Positions 33,772-43,896 of a stretch of 64,000 bases of DNA are shown here, in pieces. This DNA comes from Ceratothoa steindachneri (lineage: Eukaryota; Arthropoda; Malacostraca; Isopoda; Cymothoidae). Position numbers and translations under genes: made by a program. Below the pieces are notes generated by a model. The model made no database searches and had not been told where the DNA came from. It saw nothing but the letters and a program-made list of their open reading frames with translations. Location of the stretch: assembly GCA_963969495.1 (NCBI GenBank), contig OZ018317.1, positions 217,968,651 to 218,032,650 of the forward strand, read 5' to 3'. Numbering within the stretch: position 1 is the stretch's first letter; each line of letters starts with the position of its first letter.

Positions 33772-34756
33772 CAGTGATACCTTGACTTATGAGTTGAATT
33801 CGTTCTGTGACCGAGTTCGTAACTAATTTGCTCTGATATCAAATCAGTTTCCCCATTGAATTAATGAAAAGGCGATTAATCAGTTCCAGCCCCCTAAAAA
33901 ACAGATCAATATTTTTTTAATGTAAGTTTTAAAATAAGAAAATTGTACTTTATAAATAACAAATATTACATCAGAAAATATTAAAACAATGAAGGAGAAT
34001 GTAATAAAATAATCTGGTTTTATTAAGCGTACTTTACCTTGAAGATCAGACGGAGCTGACCTTAATAAACAGCCCTGTTTTGTCACAATTAAAGATTTGC
34101 TGGAGATGTATCCTTCGGCTTCTATCAGTTTGGCGAAAGTTTTAATAAAATCCTCAGCTGCCTTCACTTTTGAGCTTGCTGTCTCACCATGCCTGGCGAC
34201 AGAGTGAATGCCAGTCCTCTTTTTAAAATTATCGGTCCCTCCCTGACTGGCTTTTAATTATTCTTCCAACACCTCATCCCTTGATGTTCCTCCTATCAGC
34301 TGCACCAAATCCCTGTAAATGCCCCGTACCTTCTTACAGATGATGCTCTTGTTCACGGTATCTTCTCCTGTGAGCTAAGATGTACTATGCTTGTACTGCC
34401 TCTTTAAGTCAACAACACACACACACCTCACTCATATTTTTTGATGATTTCATGCTTTAATTCCAAAGCATATTATCTCTTTCTTCTCAAAACTGGCTTT
34501 GACGTTCACTTTCTTAGGACCCATGGTTAATACTGTACAGTACAATGAAATAACTACCCAAAAAACACAAAACATGATAGGAAAAGCAATAGTAATATGA
34601 CAGAGCTGCTTGCACAATATATGTGAAGCTCAGTTTCTCACTTCTAACTCGTACCTCAAATCTTGGCTTGTACAACAAAGCAGAAAATCAACCAAGCAAC
34701 AGCTTGTATCTCAGAAAACTCGTAAGTTGGTTCGCTTGTAAATCAAGGTACCACTA
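33772..34756 (-). mobile_element. Tigger-type (pogo) DNA transposon, internally deleted, 985 bp
   Basis: Terminal inverted repeats CAGTGATACCTTGACTTATG at the left and, from the right on the other strand, TAGTGGTACCTTGATTTACA, each bordered by TA. The minus strand inside encodes the N-terminal half of a Tigger/CENP-B-like transposase: GPKKVNVKASFEKK near 34485-34525, then RGIYRDLVQLIGGTS-like text near 34270-34330, KKRTGIHSVARHGETASSK near 34170-34230, and AAEDFIKTFAKLIEAEGYIS near 34100-34160. The text after it is scrambled and the catalytic DDE domain is missing, so it could move only with help from another element. Confidence 0.8.
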
Positions 34757-35039
34757 TATTAAGATATTTATCTGAGTGATGTGGGTGTACAATAAAGATA
34801 CAGAGGAGGAATGAGATGTAAATTTCAGGCTGGAATGTTGAGTAAACAGGAAAGAGATTGTAAAACTGTATAAAATTAGAGATAAATCCATGCACACTGA
34901 ACGGATCAGTCAATGATGAAACAATGGGAGCAAACTTAATTCAATTAAATATGGAATGAGGTAAGAAAAAGAGGAGATACACTTAGTTTTGCAAACAAAT
35001 TCAGCTGTGTTCAGCACTGGATGACACTAAGCCACACAC
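34757..35039 (+). other. Intron sequence without recognised features
   Basis: AT-rich sequence between the Tigger end and the first Penelope-like fragment. No feature seen. Confidence 0.4.
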
Positions 35040-35940
35040 ATAGTGCCATTTTACATAAACATCCAAAATGAAGAACATCTAAAAAACATCAAGAGGTAAT
35101 TTGAGGAGAACTCTGTGTTAAAATTCACTTTTGAATTGAGCACAGACAATAAACTCCCTTTTATGGATGTTGAGGTAGAAAACATCGATGGAAATTACAT
35201 CACAAAAGTATACAGAAAAGGTACGGACATGGGAAGATGCCTCAACGCGGATGATGAATGTTCTGAAAGATAAAAAAAGGTCTAATGGTTCATATATACG
35301 CCAAGCATACAAATGCTATTCCACATAGAAGCTATTCCATCAATAGATCTCCTGTGTCAAACAAATCCTTGTGAACACTGGTATCCTAAACAGTATGAGT
35401 GAACAACGACTTCAGTTATTTTTTAGAAGGAAATTCAAAGTCGCTGATAAAACGGAAAGTAACCAAGAACCAAAAGAACAAACATAAAGGAGATTGTTAA
35501 CCGTAACATCAAAGTTAAGAGTCAAATGAACAATATTCAGCTTATATATTATAAAACAACAAAAGTTAACAATCTCCTCATGAAAAATAACATCTGCCCA
35601 AATTCCTTGAAGCTGAAGTCTACCAACATAGTTTACGAGTTTCACTGCTTGCAGGAAGACTGCAAGCTTCATAACTACTTGAAGTATGTTGGCATGTCAA
35701 CCACCACCTTTTTGAGATGTTAAACTATGCACCTTCAAAATGGAGCACCCCCAAATCGTATGGAGAGCGTATATATCACCATATTAACAAGGGATATATT
35801 AGTTGAAAACACCACAATTAAAAGAAAAGAGGGAAATCAATCTAGGCTGAACATCTTAGAAGCCATCTTAATCAACGAAGATAGGCCAACCATCAACACT
35901 CAGTCTAGGAGTTGGAATCAAACATTAAAATTGTTTTGAA
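35040..35940 (+). pseudogene. Penelope-like element fragment 1 (RT end and GIY-YIG endonuclease)
   Basis: The plus strand shows the end of a Penelope-type RT (LKFTFELSTDNKLPFMDVEV near 35118-35180, then KVYRKGTDMGRCLN near 35205-35250). It is followed by the GIY-YIG nuclease region: STNIVYEFHCLQEDCKLHNY near 35620-35680, LKYVGMSTTTFLRC near 35680-35722 (the YVG of the second motif), a stop, then MHLQNGAPPNRMESVY and LNILEAILINEDRPTINTQS near 35850-35910. The nuclease nicks target DNA for element insertion. Several stops are present. It is the 3' part only. Confidence 0.82.
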
Positions 35941-36299
35941 AATTCTACTTGCCGGATTGGTCCATTTTCCTTGACATTACATTCAAGTGAGGAGGAATAA
36001 ATACCCCCTAAAAACTGTTTTCATTTCTTTCTGATTCCACCATACTTAATTGGTAAAGGAGGAAAAGAATACCTAAAGACACTCTTAATAGATCGCATAG
36101 ATCAAAAGCTCAGCTATTAAAGTTTGGTTTTTAAAAAAGATAGATGAATGTAGGAGAAGTTATCTACCATCTACAAGATTGACAAAAAGAAGACAATAAG
36201 AAAAATAGAAACTCTCCAAAAGAAAATTAATCAAGGGGAATTATATAATGGTCTTTAACAAAATCCGCATTCAAGAAAGACTGCTACCCGCTTACAATA

Positions 36300-36303
<4 letters not shown>

Positions 36304-36339
<36 letters not shown>
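36304..36339. repeat. (TA)n microsatellite next to a Penelope-like inverted repeat
   Basis: About 36 bases of TA that end 4 bases before the left inverted repeat of the second Penelope-like element. Sequence 35941-36303 before it is A-rich and may be a decayed upstream part of a Penelope-like element. Confidence 0.95.
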
Positions 36340-36343
<4 letters not shown>

Positions 36344-36379
36344 GTGAAACCACTGTATAAGAGCCAAAAGTTTAATTTA

Positions 36380-36900
36380 CAAGACTAAGAGGAAGCTGCT
36401 TAATAAGCTTTGATGTAGACAGCCTGTTCACTAATGTCCCAGTTAACAAAGCTCTTGATGTTCTATCTAAGGTATTAGATAATCAAAAATTAAACCTTCC
36501 CTAGGCAAAAATAAAATTATAAATCTTGTTAAACTTTGTGTTACTGACAATGTATTAATCACCAATATGGGTTTTTTCCATCAAAACTATGGTCTTAGCA
36601 TGGGTAATCCTTTATCGCCCATATTATGTAACCTTTTTATGGAGCATTTTGAAGTATCATTACTCCCTTCTGTGATTCCCCATCATAATTTTGTATGGTA
36701 TATGTATGTAGATGATGTCATATCGATTTGGCCTATAAATAGTTTAAACTTATTTGTCAATTTCTTTAAAAATCTTAATGACCTCCATCCCGCTATCAAT
36801 TTTAAAATAGAGTGGGAAAAAGATAATTGTATATCCTTTCTTGATGTAAAAATTGTTAGTCATTGACAAAATTAGTTTCACTGTATACCTAAAACCAACC
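36380..36900 (+). pseudogene. Penelope-type reverse transcriptase fragment
   Basis: SFDVDSLFTNVPVNKALDVL near 36408-36468, then the long open frame 36567-36866: GFFHQNYGLSMGNPLSPILC, NLFMEHFE, and VWYMYVDDVISIW near 36695-36735 with the catalytic YVDD. G-x-x-M-G-x-P-L-S-P-x-L-x-N-L-F-M-E is the Penelope signature. A stop ends the frame at 36867, and the next frame continues (FTVYLKPTHSNSYIHFFSHH near 36875-36935), so a frameshift near 36855 disables it. Confidence 0.87.
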
Positions 36901-37228
36901 CATTCTAACTCTTATATCCATTTCTTTTCTCATCATGATATTAACATTAAGCGAGCCATTGCATCAGGTATTTTTTTGAGAGCACTTGGGATATGTGACA
37001 CTTGCTTTCTAGAAGGCGAGATTACATATATAACCTACAGTTTCGCTGAATTAAATTATCCCCGCCACGTGATTAATGAAAGTTTATCTAAAGCAAAATC
37101 TAATCATTACTGTCCCAAGGATGAAAACAAATTTAGTAATACAAAGTGTCTATCCCTTCCTTTTTCTCCCCTCCTCAAAGGAATGAACAAAGTTATTTCT
37201 CCAGCTTAACCACATTTAAATACCCTTT

Positions 37229-37465
37229 TCTACCCTTAAATCTTTCCCTTTGACCAACCCCGTGGCTCAGCCAAATGAACCAGGTGTATATTTAATCCTG
37301 TGTGGCTCTACAAATTGTTCCTCATTTTACATAGGGGGGACCGGAAGAACCTTAACAAAAGGAATTTATGAACATAAAGATGATGTCAGACGAGGCAGTA
37401 CCACATCCAGTATTTTTAATCATATTAGCAATTTCAACCACCAAATTGACTATTCAAAGGCATAA
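37229..37465 (+). pseudogene. GIY-YIG endonuclease domain of Penelope-like element 2
   Basis: NEPGVYLILCGSTNCSSFYI followed by GGTGRTLTKGIYEHKDDVRR in one open frame. GVYLI corresponds to the GIY motif and FYIGGTGR to the YIG motif with its following Arg; the downstream EHKDDVR is typical of Penelope nucleases. Further text after 37465 (ILIGEIPNFNLSDGQ-like) continues the domain end in other frames. It lies about 330 bases after the RT. Confidence 0.82.
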
Positions 37466-37834
37466 ATCATATATAATTGTAAAGATTTCCGTAAAAGAAA
37501 AATAGTAGAATCTATATTAATAGGAGAAATTCCCAATTTTAATTTGTCAGATGGGCAATTGAAATTCAGTCCCCATTCTCGCAACCTCATCGTAAACAGC
37601 TTAGTCAATGATCTTAGACTCACACCCCTGATTAATGACCCACCCTTTTTCCCGTTTTGCGTTTCTTATTTTTGTTCTTTCTGATTTGTACGCTATTTAT
37701 AGACTTTTGTAACAATTGCATTCTCAGAGGGTATGATAAACTACATACTGAAACTGCCTCATAAATTAAACTTTTGGCTCTTATACAGTGGTTTCACTAT
37801 CATACACCATAACTCGCCATTGAGTTCTTTTACT

Positions 37835-40523
37835 TATTAGGGTGTTTCACTTCCGGGGATAAAAAATGAAATGTGTCAAAAGTTGTCAGCACAGGTGTCC
37901 CCTTGTTTCTTATGACCCATTAATACTTTCTGCAAAAATTTGGTTTGATTCATCATATTTACAAGATTCCACATTTCAAGTGAAACTTAGAAAAAATCAA
38001 TTTGAGGAGAAGACAAAAAATTGCAACGAATGGTATTCAACTGAAAATTAGCAAATGAAGTTGTGAAAAATTCCAAGGGGGCCCCAGAAATGCAGAACAA
38101 TTCTGTAAATAATGCTGAATAATCAAGTCGTTCGTAGATGGGACTCAAGGAGCAGGAGGAAACTTAGTGACCACTCCAGCTTTTGTTTTCTTGACGGTTT
38201 TGTGGTCATGATGAAATACTTTGAGCAGGAACTGCTTCTGTTGCTCATCTTTGGTTTAGACTTGGAGTCTTTGGATCAGTGCCACTCCTCTCTCTGCTAC
38301 ATCATTGGCAACATGCATGCCTCGGAGGGTGGCTTGAGTTGTGGATCTTGCAGAACATGTTCCACATTCTGGGTAGTGACCATACTCCTAGTGGACCCCA
38401 ATGGCCTCTAAAGTTTGCCTTGTCACCAATTCGGGAAGAGAGTTAGGGAGAGTGAAGTTCTTCTTATCAAGTCTCTTGAGTGCTTTCGAGGTTGCTGGAT
38501 GGCTTAGGTTCTTGACCATGGCCCCGGTCATCGGGAAACACTCATTCGTCGAAGGACGCTAGGGCCGCTCCTTGCTCCGAGACATACCAGAGGTGCCTTC
38601 GGAGGGCCTTCTCTGCCGTTGACCTGAGTTCTTTATCCACAAACACCTGGAGAGTAGCCAAGAACTCTAGGTCATTCTTCAGTGCATAGTTCGGACGGCT
38701 GCCTCATGCCAGAATCGGACGTAAATGAGACTGACGAAACAGGGCAGTAGTCGGACTCCCGTCTCTTTTTTACGTCAGCTCCAGTTGTTGCGAAAACAGG
38801 GCAATCTTGAGGATGTAGATAGCCTTTGCCATCCATCTCGCCCGATGGTAATCTCCAGGGACCCTGAATTGAGGCAGATCCCCGCTCCATCCTCCCAGGT
38901 AGACAAGAGAGAGGTGAAGGAGTTTGAGATAGTCCTCCCTTGGGTGGGCTCTGTCACAGATGACTCCCCTGAGGAAATCTATCATCTTCAACCTCTGTGA
39001 TTCGCTCGACTCATCCATGGGTTCTTTGTTGTTGAGGGTACCGATGGATGTCTTGTCCTAGAAGTCCCATCTTTCTCGGAATCACTCGAACAGGGGAATC
39101 TCTGGACCTGGGGGATGGCCTAAGAGGCGTTCGTAGGTGTCCTTCAGTACCACCATGAATGTGATGCCGGCATACCAGCCAAAGAAGAGGTCTTCCAAGG
39201 GACTGTTCAATTATGATGCAGGCTCTGTTAATCATACTACTGTTGGACACACTCGTATCAAAGGAGAGAGCGATGATCTTGTCAGCAATCTGATACGTTT
39301 CCAGCAGTCTAAGGACAGTAGCCGCGACTTCTTTCCCGGTCCTATTAATGGCGATAGGTACTCCAAGAAGCTCCTGGAAGTTGGTCCCAGTAAGCCCAAC
39401 AGCGATCCTCTCCTCTGAGATCTGAGATGTGGCAGCTCTTTGAATCAGTTTGCCATCACAGTGGAGAACAAGGGGAGCTGGATCACAGAAGGCTTCTTCT
39501 TCAATGCACTTTGCTTCAGTTTCTCGGTTCTTTCTCCTCATCCGATACATCGTGGAGGCAGAGAAGGAGATCTCCAAGACATCACGCCACAAGCTTGAGG
39601 CTGCAGCCACGAAGGACACAGCAGCTTGACAACATGAAAGGTTTTCCAGTCCCAAGTTGTGTCAGGGCTGGGGTCATTGGGTTCTTAGATGGCCTCCTCC
39701 GTGGGCTTTTTGCGGGAGAAGGGCAGCCTTGGAAGTCCTCATCTGACACAGATGATCCAGAGGATGAATCAGAAGTGTCTTCCAGGGCAATTTTCTTCAA
39801 CAACTTCTCCACTTCAGCCTCTTTCTTCCTCTTCCTCACTGGCCCCTTCTTCATTTCGTCAGCCTTCTTGGTGCAGCGGATTCATGAAATTTATCGACAC
39901 TCCACATTGAATAGGACTGTCTGTCCTCCCTCTGCAGTTCCACAAAGGTCAAATCTTCTGGGACATTGGCCTCTGCAATATCGAAGACATCCTGTAGGTC
40001 GCCCTTCCAAACCTCCCTCTTTGTCACAGCGGCTCACCTACTCATTGTGAAGGTTCCTGATGTTACAACAGATCTTGTGCTTGGCCTTGACAGTGAGGTT
40101 TGCTTTCTCCCACACTTCATGCAGCTTGAGAGAGGTGGTCTTGGCCGCTTCCGGGAGGGTCTCCTACTGCACCTGATGGTGGTGGAGGAAGACCAATAGG
40201 ACATCGTCCCTCGAGAGCAGGCGGATTCGCAAGAAACTTGGATTTGGTAACTTCTCGAGGAGCCAAAGAAGGTTCTTGCTTCATGTGGAAGACATAACCT
40301 GAAAAAAAATGTTAACATGTCATTCAGAAGGGAAAGTTAATACCCTCACCATGAAACTCCCCTCGCTCCCACCGACACCACAGAAAAGACAGAAGTGTGC
40401 AACTTGTTAACATGGTTTGATTTCGCTAAGATTTTGCATGAAGCACTTTTTATAGGAAAGGTCCAAAGGCAAACCCATGCTGTTAAAATTATTGCACTTC
40501 ACAAAATATGAAATACCCTAATA
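37835..40523 (-). mobile_element. Candidate DNA transposon with 15-bp terminal inverted repeats and an unclassified transposase-like protein
   Basis: TATTAGGGTGTTTCA starts at 37835. The reverse complement of the sequence ending at 40523 begins TATTAGGGTATTTCA, 14 of 15 matching. If the repeats are taken from GGGT inward, both ends are bordered by TA, which would be the target duplication. The 2.69 kb inside holds one minus-strand protein (38110-39990). It lies between the Penelope-like element and the Tc1, 4 bases from the latter's target TA. I cannot match it to a named superfamily. Confidence 0.6.
38110..39990 (-). pseudogene. Transposase-like protein of unknown class (two Asp motifs, CRHH motif)
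   Basis: Minus-strand landmarks in protein order: basic and acidic N-terminus (KKGPVRKRKKEAEVEKLLKK near 39795-39850, then a Ser/Asp-rich patch); ENLSCCQAAVSFVAAASSLW near 39585-39645; STMYRMRRKNRETEAK; APLVLHCDGKLIQRA near 39445-39490; ELLGVPIAINRTGKE near 39340-39385; IIALSFDTSVSNSSMINRAC near 39220-39285; PLLWLVCRHHIH near 39160-39195; HRARWMAKAIYILKIALFSQ near 38785-38850; and DVAERGVALIQRL near 38260-38300, with a TKDEQQKQFLLKVFHHD tail near 38200-38250. Asp in HCDGK and SFDT plus a following C-x-H resemble the first two acidic positions of RNase H-fold transposases such as hAT, but the whole is distinct. Frameshifts near 39655 and 39150 and a few stops break it. Confidence 0.62.
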
Positions 40524-40529
40524 TATATA

Positions 40530-42082
40530 CAGTGGGGGCAATAAATATCCGATAAATGGTCAAACGTTTATTTACCATAGTTACACAACAGCAAAATAAT
40601 AAAAAATTTAACATCTTATGGATTTTCTGCGTTGAATACAAATTTGTATCATATTGCAAAAATAGTAAAACATTACTATTATTACTGCAAAAATATCAAA
40701 TGAACGTTTCAAAAAGTATCCAATACATCTATGAAAACCAGTTAGTATTTGGTGATATGACCTTACTTCGCTAGTACAGCTCCAACCGTTTGGGATATTT
40801 ACTTATGAGGTTCTTACAAATATTTGTAGGTATCTTGGCCCATTCTTCTTGGCATATTCTTTTTAAATCTGTTAGATTTCTTGGGTCCCTTTTCTGAGTC
40901 TTTAGTTTTAATTCTCGCCACAGGTTCTCGATAGGATTTAGGTCTAGCGACTGACTTGGTCATCCCATAACCTTTGTTTTTGTCTGCTGAAACCACGCTG
41001 CAGTGCCCTTGGCTGTATGTTTTGGATCGTTGTGCCGCTGGAATGTCCATCCTCTTGGCAACTTCAAGTCGTCGGCAGACTGTAAGAGATTATCATCCAG
41101 AATCCTGCAATAAATCTGAGCATTCATTAACCCTTCAATAATATGGAGTCTTCCAGGACCTGCAGAGGAGAAGCGGCCCCATACCATTATGCTGCCTCTT
41201 CCAAACTTCACTGTTGTGATTGTATTTTTAGGATCATGCACTGAGTTTTTCTGCCTCCAAACATGACTAACACTATTCCACCCAAATAACTCAATCTTCG
41301 TCTCATCAGACCATAGTACAGCATCCCCAAAACTTCAGACAATTTCTGACATGAATTAGTTTCAACAAAGGTATCTTTCTTGGTGTGCGCAAATGGAATC
41401 CCTCATTCCTAAGAACTGCTCTAATTGTATTTTTGCATACATTTGTCCCAGCAGTTTCCAAAGCTTTATGAAGTTCAGATCGAGTCACTAAAGGATTCTT
41501 CTTTACCTTACGGACTATATGTTTAGCTGCATGGTTTGAGATTTTAGATGGATACCCTTGAATGTAGTAGACTTGCAGTGGACTGATATGACGTGAACCG
41601 GTGAATCGTGTCACCAATGGTTAAGATTGGTATTTTTAGCATAGATGAAATTTTTCTATAGCCCAAACCACTTTGATGTAATTGAACAAAGTGTTCTCTA
41701 CTCTTTTTCGGCAATTCTTTAGTCTTTGCCATATTAGAATTAGAGTGTTGAATGATGACCTCCTTCTCATGCAGCTCTCAGACACTGATTGAGGTCTGCT
41801 GTTTCACATAGATGAAGTAGATTATTTTTCTAGAAACTTCTACAGCATTTCTGTCACGTAAACCACTCTGGAATGTTCAAGAACTATTTATTATCGATTT
41901 AAAACTAATTTTGTGGATGTGTTGGATACTTTTTGAGGCAATAATCTAACATTTTTGTCTAATACCGAAATTGTATTCAATGTACAAATTACATAAGATG
42001 TTCAATTTTCGATTACTTTGCTGTTTTGTAACTATGGTAAATAAACTTTTAATCATGTATCAGATATTTATTGCACCCACTG
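40530..42082 (-). mobile_element. Tc1-like DNA transposon, complete ends, 1553 bp
   Basis: Terminal inverted repeats of about 66 bases: CAGTGGGGGCAATAAATATC at the left and, on the other strand from the right, CAGTGGGTGCAATAAATATC, with homology inward to ACAGCAAA. A TA target duplication flanks both ends (40528-40529 and 42083-42084). The size is typical of Tc1. The transposase is on the minus strand and broken. The closely matching ends suggest fairly recent insertion. Confidence 0.92.
40800..41732 (-). pseudogene. Tc1-like transposase, frameshifted
   Basis: In minus-strand order: MAKTKELPKKSREHFVQLHQ and SGLGYRKISSMLKIP (helix-turn-helix, 41620-41732), VKKNPLVTRSELHKALETAG near 41445-41505, SIMVWGRFSSAGPGRLHIIE near 41135-41195, NDPKHTAKGTAAWFQQTKTK near 40970-41030 (second catalytic Asp in xDNDPKHT, here HNDPKHT), and after a frameshift the region matching [15 protein letters not shown] near 40900-40965 with the catalytic Glu. 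The expected Asp in QDNDPKH has become His-Asn. At least three frameshifts make it inactive. Confidence 0.88.
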
Positions 42083-43316
42083 TATATATATAAACCAAAC
42101 GAAGCAGATAAAATTATTGTTCCAGATAATCATTATCTGAAATGTAAAACAGAATATGGGGCCCAATAATCTGCTGAATGTATTCAGGAGGGGGGAGCAA
42201 CAGGCAAACACCTCCTATTGCCACAAAGGCAAAGTACCATGACTTATGACTTTGAAGCCAGTCACAAAATGGGCGTGTTAAAAAAATTCTTTGACACGTG
42301 ACGCATGGAATGAGTGTGTTCAAGATTCTGCAAGAAAGATGCGAAACTGTTTACAATTAGCTTACCCAAAATAGACAAATTCTCCTTAGAAGTAACCCTA
42401 TCGTTACATGCTACTGCAAGACCAAATAGAATTAAATGGTATAGAAGCCCAAACTACATGGTTGGGGTTGTGTAATCAGGATCAAAGGCTTCTTTTTGTC
42501 TTCCTCCCATACATAAATTTGTCATAAAAAAGGAAAACGTCTGGATGATAATTCATTAAAGAAGCTTACATTATTCGTTTGGTCCAGCGTCCATTTATTA
42601 TCATATTTGCACCATTGTAGGTGTTTAGGATTGGGTAAAAAAATGTTTGGCAATGGTAGCCCTTCTATGGCATCTAGGTCCATGGAGTTTCTTATGATCT
42701 GTTTTGGTTGATACTACCTTGCAAAATGTCCTGAGTTCCACTTCCCAGAACTAGTTTTTCCATGTTTTATGCAGTTCTTGTTACTGACGCCCTATCAACT
42801 GTGCTCCAATAAATTCCTGTCTTTGAAAGTTTGAGAGATCGGATATTTTGACATACTGATGCACTTTTGAAAAAAATGAAATGTCCTGGTTATTATATGA
42901 CGTACTTTGTCTGCAGTGCATATGCATAAGATTTATATACCAGTGAGATGTCCAAACATTGGCCAAAATATAGGGATTGAAATATCACCAGTTTCCATTA
43001 TTTTATCCTATTTATATATTTGTACATATTACTGTTTTACTATGTCATCCCGCAAAGAAGTGTCAGGTGTAGGATTGGCAACCTTTTTGTGGCTCTCATC
43101 TGGAGAATTGTGTGCCCTCCCGCCCCAATGTCTGAAGGAAGATGTGTAGCAATATTTTATTAAGAATTCTCTCTCCTTGCAAATTTTATGCCGATGCTTT
43201 CTTGACTGGGGGAATTTGTATTCCACCAATTTCCTTTGTTTGTTGCTCCTTCCTTTGTTTAGACTGCCCCCTCATTCCTCAAGTCATTGATTTCCAAGAT
43301 AATGATCTTTTCTCAG
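42083..43316 (+). other. Intron sequence without recognised features
   Basis: AT-rich intron from the Tc1 end to the splice acceptor at 43316. No element or coding frame is recognised. Confidence 0.5.
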
Positions 43317-43547
43317 GCACTTTCGCGAGACTCATTCTCACTGAACTCTCGCCTGTTGGAGGCTCTGAAAGTGGTTGAGCTCCATCACTTGTACCAACAG
43401 TCATTCAGGGCTGGGACCTCCCGAAGAGTGCAATCTCGGATGGGGACCTCTCTCCAGTACCAGGAGCTGCAAAGGCTCAGCGATTTCTTCTTCACGCTTG
43501 CCGCCTGCAACACCGTCGTCGTGACTAAATGTAGACGCAATGATCAG
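43317..43547 (+). CDS. ATP10-class P4-ATPase exon, start of the nucleotide-binding domain
   Basis: A 77-codon exon with acceptor gatcttttctcag before 43317 and donor GATCAG|gtaatc after 43547, both phase 0. It encodes LLEALKVVELHHLYQQSFRA, then LQRLSDFFFTLAACNTVVVT. The block DFFFTLAACNTVVV matches the conserved P4-ATPase text DFFLALAICNTVV. It is positioned, as expected, after the DKTGT exon and before the SPDE exon. An alternative acceptor at 43262 would add 18 residues (TAPSFLKSLI...) in the same phase; those residues look unconserved, so 43317 is preferred. The linker preceding DFFF is variable in the family. Confidence 0.87.
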
Positions 43548-43719
43548 GTAATCGATGTTAGAGTGAAGGATGCCCAAAAGCTTGGATTGAATGTTCAAGA
43601 GAGATTTTGCCCCATGTAGTGCCCCGAGTAGCCTCTAAGTTTGCAGATCTTGGGCATTATTTCTCTGAGACATCTCAAATTTACTCTCTATCTCTCTCTA
43701 TGCCACGGCGCTGGGGGGG

Positions 43720-43812
43720 TACCCTGTGTAGCTTGATACACTTGGTGTCTGGAGAAGCCGCACGTCCTCCCGGGCCGAGTGCAAATTAGGAAAGCCCCAT
43801 CACTGGGTTAAC
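43720..43812 (+). repeat. TACCCTGTGTA repeat unit, copy 2
   Basis: TACCCTGTGTA at 43720; AAATTAGGAAAGCCCCATCA near 43783; end GGGTTAAC. It closely matches the unit at 21649 and that at 44037. The 170 bases between the exon and this unit show no feature. Confidence 0.7.
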
Positions 43813-43896
43813 CTGAAGTCTGATGGCTCCTGGTGAAGTTGTTGGTGTGCTTCCTCCTCATTCGCTCTCTGTGCTTTTTATTATTATTTATTTCCC

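Larger units (their letters stand above)
36344..37797 (+). mobile_element. Penelope-like element 2, bounded by a 36-bp inverted repeat
   Basis: GTGAAACCACTGTATAAGAG at 36344 continues to 36379 and is repeated as a perfect 36-bp inverted copy at 37762-37797. Between the two lie Penelope-type RT and a GIY-YIG domain on the plus strand. The order inverted repeat, RT, GIY-YIG, inverted repeat fits Penelope-like elements, whose ends are often repeats in direct or inverted arrangement. The RT is 5' truncated: it starts around the LFTNVP motif. Confidence 0.82.

Noticed and set aside
36340..37800. A hammerhead ribozyme in the Penelope-like terminal repeats.
   Set aside because: Such ribozymes are known in these elements, but I could not find the CUGANGA and GAAA core in the right spacing.
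39427..40050. A 207-residue plus-strand frame as a gene.
   Set aside because: The opposite strand carries the conserved transposase-like text in this region, so the plus frame is a shadow.
43263..43316. An earlier acceptor for the fourth visible flippase exon (18 extra residues in the same phase).
   Set aside because: The acceptor at 43316 has the better pyrimidine tract and the extra residues do not look conserved; RNA data would decide.
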